This document shows positions 28,134 to 35,422 of a stretch of DNA of 64,000 nucleotides, piece by piece. Position 1 is the stretch's first letter, and every line of letters starts with the position of its first letter. Both the position numbers and the translations under genes were made by a program. A model generated the notes under the pieces. It saw only the letters and a list, made by a program, of their open reading frames with translations, made no database searches and had not been told where the DNA came from. This DNA comes from JAVDCA01 sp963819385. Lineage in GTDB: Bacteria > Pseudomonadota > Alphaproteobacteria > Rhizobiales > Xanthobacteraceae. The stretch is taken from the NCBI GenBank assembly GCA_963819385.1, contig CAWFVV010000006.1, positions 682,001 to 746,000 of the forward strand, given 5' to 3'.

Positions 28134-29639
28134 ATGGCCAGGGGGATTTTTCGGGGGACCGCGGCGCTCGCCGCCACCGCGCTGCTCGCAAGCTGCGCGG
28201 TCGGCCCCGATTTCGCGCCGCCGCCGGCACCGCAGGTGCCCGGATACACGCCCGAGCAGCTTGCGCCGACGACGGCGTCGACCGCCACCCCGGGCGGCGA
28301 GGCGCAGCGCTTCGTCAAGGACCTCGACCTGCCGGGCCAGTGGTGGACGCTTTTCCGCTCCAAACCGCTCAATGCCCTGGTCGAGAAGGCGCTTGCCTCC
28401 AACCAGGATCTCAAGGCCGCGCAGGCCGCGCTGCGCGTCGCGCGCGAGAACGTGCTCGCCCAGCGGGGCTTGCTGTGGCCCCAGGTCGACGCCAACACGT
28501 CGGCGTTCCGCGGGCTGCCGCCGATCGGCGCGCCGCTCGACAACAGCTTCCAGGCGCCGACGTTCAACCTCTTCACCACGCAACTGAGCATCTCCTACGT
28601 GCCCGACGTGTTCGGCGGCACACAGCGCTCGATCGAGTCGCTGGTGGCGCAGAAGGACCAGCAGCGCTTCCAGCTCGAAGCCACCTATCTGACGCTCACC
28701 TCGAACCTCGCCGGAGCGGCGGTGCAAGAGGCCTCGCTGCGCGGCCAGATCGCCGCGACCGAGCAGATCATCAAGATCGAGCGCGACACGCTCGACCTGC
28801 TGCGCAAGCAGCGCGCCGCCGGACAGATCGCGGAAGCCGACGCGGTGGCGCAGGAGGCGGCCCTCGCCCAGGTCGAGCAGACCCTGCCGCCGCTGCAGAA
28901 GGCGCTGGCGCAGAACCGCGACCTCATGGCCGCGCTCGCCGGCGGCTTCCCGAGCGACCGGATGTCGGCCCGCTTCGTGCTGTCCGCCATGCGGCTGCCG
29001 CGCGACCTGCCGCTGAGCATACCCGCGAAGCTGATCGAGCAGCGCCCCGACGTGCGCATGGCGGAGGAGAACTTGCACGCGGCGAGCGCGCTGATCGGTG
29101 TCTCCATCGCCAACCGGCTGCCCAACATCACGCTGACCGCGAACGCCGGCAGCACGTCGGATGCGATCAACACCATGTTCGGCTCCGGCACCCAATTCTG
29201 GGGCGTGACCGCCGCCGCAACCCAGCCGATCTTCCACGGCGGCACCCTCTTCCACCGCGAGCTTGCCGCCAAGGCCACCTACGACCAGGCGCTGGCGCAA
29301 TATCGCAGCACCGTGATTACGTCGTTCCAGAACGTCGCCAACTCGTTGCGCGCCATCCAGTCCGACGCAGTTGCGCTGCAGAAGGCGGTCGCCTCCGAGC
29401 GCGCAGCATGGCACAGCCTCGAGATCGTACGCGGGCGGCTGAGGCTCGGCGACGTCAACTATCTCGGCCTGCTCAACGCCCAGCAGACCTACCAGCAGGC
29501 CGTGCTCGCCCTCGCCCAGGCGAAGGCCGCGCGCTACGCGGACACGGTCGCGCTCTTCCAGGCGCTCGGCGGCGGCTGGTGGAATCGCCAGGATGTCGAG
29601 CCCGAGAAGCCGACCAAGCTGGAAGATTTCTTTCAGTAG
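28134..29639 (+). CDS. TolC-like outer membrane efflux lipoprotein (NodT/OprM family)
   Basis: Outer membrane channel of 501 residues that completes the tripartite pump with the adaptor and RND protein upstream. A lipobox LLASC (Cys21) marks it as a lipoprotein of the NodT/OprM branch, followed by VGPDFAPPPAP and two efflux domains (about 70-270 and 290-485) with long helical stretches such as LEATYLTLTSNLAGAAVQEA and a terminal KAARYADTVALFQALGGGW. It starts 77 bp after the pump gene. Convergent with a small membrane protein gene. Confidence 0.93.
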   Translation: MARGIFRGTAALAATALLASCAVGPDFAPPPAPQVPGYTPEQLAPTTASTATPGGEAQRFVKDLDLPGQWWTLFRSKPLNALVEKALASNQDLKAAQAALRVARENVLAQRGLLWPQVDANTSAFRGLPPIGAPLDNSFQAPTFNLFTTQLSISYVPDVFGGTQRSIESLVAQKDQQRFQLEATYLTLTSNLAGAAVQEASLRGQIAATEQIIKIERDTLDLLRKQRAAGQIAEADAVAQEAALAQVEQTLPPLQKALAQNRDLMAALAGGFPSDRMSARFVLSAMRLPRDLPLSIPAKLIEQRPDVRMAEENLHAASALIGVSIANRLPNITLTANAGSTSDAINTMFGSGTQFWGVTAAATQPIFHGGTLFHRELAAKATYDQALAQYRSTVITSFQNVANSLRAIQSDAVALQKAVASERAAWHSLEIVRGRLRLGDVNYLGLLNAQQTYQQAVLALAQAKAARYADTVALFQALGGGWWNRQDVEPEKPTKLEDFFQ

Positions 29640-29664
29640 CCTGCGCGTAGCGTCCCGATTCGGA

Positions 29665-29898
29665 TTACCCGAAGGCGCCCGTCGCCACGAGATAGGCCGC
29701 GGCGGCGAACACGACGACGGCTCCAGCAATCCCGAATCCCAAGACAAAGCGGACGTGATGGCCGGTCACGCCTTGCCGTGCCCGCGTGGTGTTCAGCACG
29801 ACCTCGTCGCCGGAATTCGTCCGGTGCATTTCAGGTCTGCTTCCCATTTCGGGCGCGGCTCCCGCCGCCGGTCCCACCTTTTCTTGCACCTGTTGCAT
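29665..29898 (-). CDS. Small single-span membrane protein under a sigma-EcfG promoter
   Basis: A 77-residue protein I cannot name. The first half is polar (MQQVQEKVG... to NTTRARQGVTGHHVR), the second half is one membrane helix (about residues 50-73). The RQGVTGHxVRxVLG pattern is familiar from small hypothetical membrane proteins of Rhizobiales. ATG 29898 has GAGG five bases upstream. A GGAAC-N17-CGTT promoter is placed 42 bp before the start, so it should belong to the general stress response. Function unknown. Confidence 0.75.
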   Translation of the reverse strand: MQQVQEKVGPAAGAAPEMGSRPEMHRTNSGDEVVLNTTRARQGVTGHHVRFVLGFGIAGAVVVFAAAAYLVATGAFG

Positions 29899-29937
29899 CG
29901 CGTCCTCGCTGTACGGAGCGAAAATTCCTTTGATTGG

Positions 29938-29965
29938 CGAACGCGCCGCCCGGCGCGAAAGTTCC
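29938..29965 (-). promoter_or_regulatory. Sigma-EcfG-type promoter for the small membrane protein gene
   Basis: On the minus strand GGAAC (29965-29961) is followed by 17 bases and CGTT (29943-29940), the exact general stress sigma factor consensus of alphaproteobacteria. The coding start is 42 bp downstream. It is back to back with a second such promoter on the other strand. Confidence 0.8.
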
Positions 29966-29989
29966 GAATCGCGACGGATCGGAGCCGCA

Positions 29990-30014
29990 GGAACCGCCTC
30001 GCGCGCCGCCCGTT
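29990..30014 (+). promoter_or_regulatory. Sigma-EcfG-type promoter for paoABC
   Basis: GGAAC at 29990-29994, a 16-base spacer, and CGTT at 30011-30014. The start codon of the first pao gene is at 30060 with GGAGG at 30049-30053, leaving a short leader of about 35-40 bases. The match to the consensus is exact. Confidence 0.8.
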
Positions 30015-30059
30015 GAACCAACGCAACTGCTTTGGTGGAACACGTCACGGAGGACCCGC

Positions 30060-30698
30060 ATGACGGATCGCGATTCCCGCACGCCGATCTCCGGTTCCAG
30101 CCGGCGCGAATTCCTCCTGGTCGGCGCCTCGACCGTGGCGGCGCCGGCACTCGCCCACGCCGCGACCACCGAGAGCGCGCGCGCCGCACAAGCCGATCCG
30201 CGCGCACCCGTCGCGATGACGCTCAACGTCAACGGCCGTGCCCGGCGCGTCGCGCTCGATGCGCGCACCACGCTGCTCGATGCGCTGCGCGAGCATCTCG
30301 GTCTCACGGGCACGAAAAAGGGCTGCGATCACGGCCAGTGCGGCGCCTGCACCGTGATGCTCGGCGATCACCGCGTACTTTCTTGCCTCACTCTTGCCGC
30401 ATCGGTGCAAGGCCGTCCGGTAACGACGATCGAAGGCGTGACGACGCCGAACGGCGAGCTGCACCCCGTGCAGCAGGCCTTCATCGACCAGGATGCGTTC
30501 CAGTGCGGTTACTGCACGCCCGGGCAGATCATGTCGGCGATCGCCTGCATTCGGGAAGGCCATGCGGGCACTGACCGCGACATCCGCGAATACATGAGCG
30601 GAAACGTCTGCCGCTGCGCCGCCTATCCGAACATCGTCGCGGCCGTGAAGCAGGCGAAAGGCACCATGGCGGCCGCCGCGACCGGATCCGGACACTAA
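30060..30698 (+). CDS. paoA: Tat-exported [2Fe-2S] subunit of periplasmic aldehyde oxidoreductase
   Basis: Iron-sulfur subunit of a xanthine-oxidase-family enzyme like E. coli PaoABC, which oxidises aromatic aldehydes in the periplasm. The 212-residue protein starts with a twin-arginine signal (SSRREFLLVGAS, cleavage near AHA), then a plant-ferredoxin cluster (CDHGQCGACTV and a later Cys) and the second cluster domain (CGYCTPGQ and CRCAAYP). GGAGG lies six bases upstream of ATG 30060. First gene of the paoABC operon, driven by a sigma-EcfG promoter. The folded complex must be exported as a unit, with the other two subunits lacking signals. Confidence 0.93.
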   Translation: MTDRDSRTPISGSSRREFLLVGASTVAAPALAHAATTESARAAQADPRAPVAMTLNVNGRARRVALDARTTLLDALREHLGLTGTKKGCDHGQCGACTVMLGDHRVLSCLTLAASVQGRPVTTIEGVTTPNGELHPVQQAFIDQDAFQCGYCTPGQIMSAIACIREGHAGTDRDIREYMSGNVCRCAAYPNIVAAVKQAKGTMAAAATGSGH

Positions 30699-30710
30699 CA
30701 GGAGGCGCGC

Positions 30711-31730
30711 ATGCAGCCATTCGTGTTCGAGCATCCCGCTTCGCCGGCCGCCGCGGTGCGTGCCGGCGGCGCCGCGCGCGCGTCCTCGGCGCTCGCGAGC
30801 CCGACCCAGTATCTCGCGGGCGGCACGACGCTCCTCGATTTGATGAAGCTCGACGTCATGCGGCCGCAGACCGTCATCGACATCAACGGGCTCGCCGGCA
30901 CCGCGTTCGGCCGCATCGAGACGATGCGCAACGGCGTGCGCCTCGGCGCACTGGTGCGCATGGCGGAGGCCGCCGAGCACCCGGACATCCTGCGCGACTG
31001 CCCGATGGTCGCGCAGGCGCTCAAGCTCGCCGCCAGCCAGCAGATCCGCAACATGGCGAGCCTCGGCGGCAACGTGCTCCAGCGCACCCGCTGCACCTAT
31101 TTTCGCGACGTCTCGTACACGGCCTGCAACAAGCGCAATCCGGGCTCGGGCTGCGCCGCCATGGACGGCTTCAACCGCGACCACGCGGTGCTGGGCACGA
31201 GCGACCACTGCATTGCGGCCTATCCGGGCGACTTTGCCCAGGCGCTGATCGCGCTCGACGCGCGGGTCGAGCTCATGGGCGGGGACGGCGCGCGGACAAT
31301 TCCGTTTGCGTCGCTGCACCGGCGCCCGGGCGACACGCCCGAGATCGAAACCGCACTGCGGCCGGGCGACATGATCGCCGGCTTCCAGGTCGCGCTCGCC
31401 CCATGGATGCGCCGCTCGCTCTATCTCAAGGTGCGCGACCGGGAGTCCTACGAGTTCGCCCTCGCGTCGGCGGCGGTCGCGCTCGATATGCGTGACGGGA
31501 AAGTGGCCGACGCGCGGATCGCGCTCGGCGGCGTCGCGACGGTGCCGTGGCGCGCCAAGGAGGCCGAGGAAGCGCTGCGCGGCCAGGCGATCGACGACAA
31601 CAGCCTCACGGCGGTGGCGCAGACCGCATTCGCGCTGGCGAGCGTCCGCGAGCACAACGCCTTCAAGGTCGCGCTCGGTCAACGCACGCTGATGCGTGCG
31701 CTGCACGAGGCCGCCGCCCTGCAGATTTGA
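30711..31730 (+). CDS. paoB: FAD-binding subunit of periplasmic aldehyde oxidoreductase
   Basis: Middle subunit of 339 residues carrying FAD and, as in E. coli PaoB, a probable extra [4Fe-4S] cluster: the insertion RTRCTYFRDVSYTACNKRN and PGSGC supplies the cysteines. FAD motifs are YLAGGTTLLDLMK and NMASLGGNVLQ. An AGGAGG site lies just before ATG 30711, 12 bp after paoA. No signal peptide, so export would be by hitchhiking on PaoA. Confidence 0.92.
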   Translation: MQPFVFEHPASPAAAVRAGGAARASSALASPTQYLAGGTTLLDLMKLDVMRPQTVIDINGLAGTAFGRIETMRNGVRLGALVRMAEAAEHPDILRDCPMVAQALKLAASQQIRNMASLGGNVLQRTRCTYFRDVSYTACNKRNPGSGCAAMDGFNRDHAVLGTSDHCIAAYPGDFAQALIALDARVELMGGDGARTIPFASLHRRPGDTPEIETALRPGDMIAGFQVALAPWMRRSLYLKVRDRESYEFALASAAVALDMRDGKVADARIALGGVATVPWRAKEAEEALRGQAIDDNSLTAVAQTAFALASVREHNAFKVALGQRTLMRALHEAAALQI

Positions 31731-31741
31731 GGAGGCACGCC

Positions 31742-34027
31742 ATGGCAAGCGCTGCGGCACCAGTCCCCAAAGCGAACATGGGCGAACCCGCCCCGCGTCT
31801 CGATGCGCGGCTCAAGGTGACGGGCGAGGCCCGTTATCCGGCGGACGAGCCGCTGACGAATGCGGCGTACGCCGTGCTGGTGACGAGCGCGATCGCCAAA
31901 GGCCGCCTCACGCGGCTCGATCTCGACGACGCGCGCGCCGTGCCGGGCGTGCTCGACATCCTCACGCACGAGAACACCGGCGACCTCAAGCAGCTCAAGT
32001 TCCAGCAGGCCGGGTCGGCGACCTCGATGCAGTCGCTCGGGCCGGACATCGTCCACGACGGGCAGATCATCGCACTGGTGCTCGCGGACACGCTCGAGGC
32101 CGCGCAGGAAGGTGCCTACCGCGTCAAGGCGAGCTACGCCGCCGAGACGCCGAGCGCGACCTTCGGCTCATCCGGCCTCACCCAGGACGACGCCACCAAG
32201 GTATCGAAAACGCACAAGCATCTGCCGAACGCCGGCGACGCCGAGGCGGCACTTGCCGGCGCCGCAGTCGCTATCGACGCTGAATATGCGACGCCGACAC
32301 AGCACCACAATCCGATGGAGCTCTTCTCCACCACGGCCGTGTGGCACGACGACAAGCTCACGCTGTTCGAGCCGAGCCAGTTCGTGTACGGGCTGCGCAA
32401 TGGCGTCGCGCAGCGGCTCGGCATCGATCGCGAGAAAGTGCGGGTGGTGAGCCGCTACGTCGGCGGCGCCTTCGGATCGAAGGGCGGCATGACGCCGCGC
32501 AGCGCGCTCGTCGCGTTCGCGGCGCGCCGACTCAACCGGCCGGTGCGACTCGTCGTCAACCGCGACCAGGGCTTCACCACGACGACCTACCGGGCCGAGA
32601 CGCGCCATCACATTCGCCTCGGCGCGCAGCGCGACGGCAAGCTCGTCGGCTATTTCCACGAGGGCTGGGAGATCAGCTCGCGGCCCGACCCCTACGTTGT
32701 CGCGGGCGTTGAAGACAGCGCGCGGCTCTATGGGTATGGCGCCGTGAAGACCAAGGTCAACGTGGTGCACGCCGACCGCAACACCCCGGGCTTCATGCGC
32801 TCGCCGCCGGTCGTGCCGTACATCTATGCGCTGGAAAGCGCGATGGACGAGCTCGCCTGGAAGCTCGACATGGACCCGGTCGAGCTCCGCCGGATCAACG
32901 ACACCATGACCGATCCGATCGACGGCAAGCCGTGGTCGAGCCGGTCGCTGATGCAGTGTTACGACCAGGCCGCGCAGGCCTTCGGCTGGGAGAAGCGCGC
33001 GCGCCGGCCGGGGGCCACCCGCGACGGCGAATGGCTGATCGGCTGGGGCTGCGCCACCGCGCTCTATCCGACCCACATCGGTACGGCGACGGCGCGCGTG
33101 CGCCTCATGTCGAACGGCGACGTGCGCGTGCAGACGGCCGCGCACGAGATCGGCAACGGCGCCTATACGGTGATCGGCCAGGCCGCGGCCGAACGGCTCG
33201 GCGTGCCGCTCGAGAAGGTCAGCGTCGAGCTCGGCGACACCGAGCTGCCGCCGGCCCCGGTCGCGGGCGGCTCGCGCACCACGGCGAGCACGTGCTCGGC
33301 CGTGCTCAAGGCCTGCGACGCCATCCGCGACAAGCTTTTCCGCGCGGCGCTGTCGGCGAATGACGGGCCGCTCGCGGGGCGCAGCGCCACGGAGCTTTCG
33401 CTCGCCGCCGGCCGCGTCATCACGGCCGACGGCGCCGGCGAAAGCCTCGACGATACCTTCGGCCGGCTCGGTGGCAGCGCGATCGAGGAATATGCGGAGT
33501 TCGTGCCGCACGGCCTCAAGCCACAGTCGGTCAAGGCGCTCTATGAAGGCACGAGCGGCGCCACCGGCGGGCCGGAAGGCGACAAGGTGATGTACGCGAC
33601 CGGCGCCGAATTCGTCGAGGTGCGGGTCAACAGCGCCACGCGCGAAATCCGCGTGCCGCGCATCGTCGGCGCCTTCGCGGCCGGCCATCTCATGAATACG
33701 CGCACGACGCACAGCCAGCTCATGGGCGGCATGATCTGGGGCATCAGCTCAGCCCTGCACGAGGCGACCGAGATCGATCGCAAGCGCGCGCGCTACGTCA
33801 ACACCAACCTCGCCGACTATCGCGTGCCGGTGAATGCGGACGTCGCCGACGTTGAAGTCATCCTCGTTCCGGAGGAAGATCGCGACGTCAATCCGGCGGG
33901 CGTGAAGGGCCTGGGCGAGCTCGCGAACGTCGGGACCGCGGCGGCGCTCGCCAACGCGGTCTATCACGCGACCGGCATCCGCGTGCGCGAGCTGCCGATC
34001 AGGATCGAGAAGCTGCTGACGGCGTGA
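31742..34027 (+). CDS. paoC: Molybdenum cofactor-binding subunit of periplasmic aldehyde oxidoreductase
   Basis: Catalytic subunit of 761 residues binding the molybdenum cofactor. Recognisable are RLDARLKVTGEARYPAD at the N-terminus, the Mo-site stretch VSRYVGGAFGSKGG, MRSPPVVPYIYALE, and the catalytic glutamate in KGLGELANVG (Glu726). The start ATG 31742 has GGAGG nearby and follows paoB by 11 bp. The usual accessory XdhC-like chaperone (PaoD) is not in the window, so it must be elsewhere. Reaction by family: oxidation of aldehydes to carboxylates with electrons passed to a cytochrome or quinone. Confidence 0.93.
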   Translation: MASAAAPVPKANMGEPAPRLDARLKVTGEARYPADEPLTNAAYAVLVTSAIAKGRLTRLDLDDARAVPGVLDILTHENTGDLKQLKFQQAGSATSMQSLGPDIVHDGQIIALVLADTLEAAQEGAYRVKASYAAETPSATFGSSGLTQDDATKVSKTHKHLPNAGDAEAALAGAAVAIDAEYATPTQHHNPMELFSTTAVWHDDKLTLFEPSQFVYGLRNGVAQRLGIDREKVRVVSRYVGGAFGSKGGMTPRSALVAFAARRLNRPVRLVVNRDQGFTTTTYRAETRHHIRLGAQRDGKLVGYFHEGWEISSRPDPYVVAGVEDSARLYGYGAVKTKVNVVHADRNTPGFMRSPPVVPYIYALESAMDELAWKLDMDPVELRRINDTMTDPIDGKPWSSRSLMQCYDQAAQAFGWEKRARRPGATRDGEWLIGWGCATALYPTHIGTATARVRLMSNGDVRVQTAAHEIGNGAYTVIGQAAAERLGVPLEKVSVELGDTELPPAPVAGGSRTTASTCSAVLKACDAIRDKLFRAALSANDGPLAGRSATELSLAAGRVITADGAGESLDDTFGRLGGSAIEEYAEFVPHGLKPQSVKALYEGTSGATGGPEGDKVMYATGAEFVEVRVNSATREIRVPRIVGAFAAGHLMNTRTTHSQLMGGMIWGISSALHEATEIDRKRARYVNTNLADYRVPVNADVADVEVILVPEEDRDVNPAGVKGLGELANVGTAAALANAVYHATGIRVRELPIRIEKLLTA

Positions 34028-34075
34028 CGCGGGCTCCCGAGCGCGCGGCCCCGGCCGCGCGGTGGAGCACCCCCG

Positions 34076-35305
34076 ATGAGCGAACCTCTGGCCAGCACCC
34101 TGACTTGCACCTGCGTGATCGCGGGCGGCGGCCCGGCCGGCGTGATGGCGGGCTTCCTGCTGGCACGCGCCGGCATCGACGTCATCGTGCTGGAAAAGCA
34201 TGCCGACTTCTTTCGCGATTTCCGCGGCGACACCATCCATCCGTCGACCATGGACGTGATGGGCGAGCTCGGCCTGCTCGATGAGTTCCTGAAAGTCCCG
34301 CACCAGGAGATCCACTATGGCGAAGGCGAGATCGGCGACGAGCGCTTCCGCATCGCCGACCTCACCCATTTGCCGACCCGCTGCAAGTTCATCGCCTTCA
34401 TGCCGCAGTGGGATTTCCTCAACTTCATCGCCGCGCAAGGACAGAAGCTGCCCACGCTTCGCCTGCTGATGGGCACGGAAGCGACCGACCTGCTGCGTGA
34501 CGGCGAGCGCGTCGTCGGCGTAACGGCGCAAGCGCCGTCCGGTCCGGTCGACATCCGTGCCGATCTGACGATCGGCGCCGACGGACGTCATTCACGGCTG
34601 CGCGAGGCAGCGGGTCTCAAGATCAACGACCTGGGCGCGCCGATGGATGTGCTCTGGTTCCGGCTCGACCGGCAGGCCCATGAGGAGCACGCGGTGCTCG
34701 GCCGCATCGTCGCAGGCCAGCTCCTGGTGATGCTCGACCGCAACGATTACTGGCAGTGCGCGCTGGTGATCCGCAAGGGCACGGCCGAGGCGGTCAAGCG
34801 CGAGGGCCTCGACGCCTTCCGCGCCCGTGTGGCGCGGCTTGCCAAGCGCGAGACGGCAGACGAGATCAAGAGCCTCGACGACGCGAAGCTCCTGACCGTC
34901 GCGGTCGACCGGCTGACCGATTGGTGCCGGCCCGGTCTCCTGTTCATCGGTGACGCCGCGCACGCGATGTCGCCGATCGGCGGCGTCGGCATCAATCTCG
35001 CGGTGCAGGACGCGGTGGCGTCCGCCAATATCCTGGCGGAGCCGTTGCGCCGGCGCAGCGTTACCCTCGCGGACCTGCGCCGCGTGCAGAAGCGTCGCGC
35101 TTTTCCGACCTGGGCGACGCAGACGCTCCAGATCACGATCCAGAACCGCGCAATCGATCCGATCCTGGCGAGCAGCACGACGCCGAAGGTGCCCGCCGTT
35201 CTGCGGCTGATGCAGCGCTGGCCGTTCCTGCAGCGCCTTCCGGCGCGGGTGCTGGGCATGGGTTTTCGGCCCGAGCACGTGCGGACAAAGCCGGCGGCCC
35301 CGTAG
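34076..35305 (+). CDS. FAD-dependent monooxygenase (PHBH/UbiH type)
   Basis: Single-component flavoprotein hydroxylase of 409 residues. The FAD-binding GGGPAGVMAGFLLARAG is at about 18-34, the DG motif in TIGADGRHSRLR and the GD motif in LFIGDAAHAMSPIGGVGINLAVQDA. It starts 48 bp after paoC in the same direction and may be part of that operon, which would pair an aldehyde oxidase with an aromatic hydroxylase. Its TAG stop is supplied by the arm of a palindromic repeat. Substrate unknown; similar proteins are often annotated as FAD-dependent oxidoreductases of phenol or quinone metabolism. Confidence 0.9.
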   Translation: MSEPLASTLTCTCVIAGGGPAGVMAGFLLARAGIDVIVLEKHADFFRDFRGDTIHPSTMDVMGELGLLDEFLKVPHQEIHYGEGEIGDERFRIADLTHLPTRCKFIAFMPQWDFLNFIAAQGQKLPTLRLLMGTEATDLLRDGERVVGVTAQAPSGPVDIRADLTIGADGRHSRLREAAGLKINDLGAPMDVLWFRLDRQAHEEHAVLGRIVAGQLLVMLDRNDYWQCALVIRKGTAEAVKREGLDAFRARVARLAKRETADEIKSLDDAKLLTVAVDRLTDWCRPGLLFIGDAAHAMSPIGGVGINLAVQDAVASANILAEPLRRRSVTLADLRRVQKRRAFPTWATQTLQITIQNRAIDPILASSTTPKVPAVLRLMQRWPFLQRLPARVLGMGFRPEHVRTKPAAP

Positions 35306-35406
35306 GGTGGGCAAAATCGTCTTCCCGTCCCTCACCACGTGGGCAAAGGCGCATTGGCGATTTTGCCCACGCGGTGAAACAGAACACGCGCCTTTGCCCA
35401 CCCTAC
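35302..35406. repeat. Intergenic palindrome, family E (GTAGGGTGGGCAAA)
   Basis: GTAGGGTGGGCAAA at the left and TTTGCCCACCCTAC at the right, with inner arms around ATTTTGCCCACG. The left arm contains the TAG stop codon of the monooxygenase (35303-35305). Other copies are at 53779-53867 and 59599-59704. It lies between converging genes. Confidence 0.85.
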
Positions 35407-35422
35407 GAACTACGAACGAACT

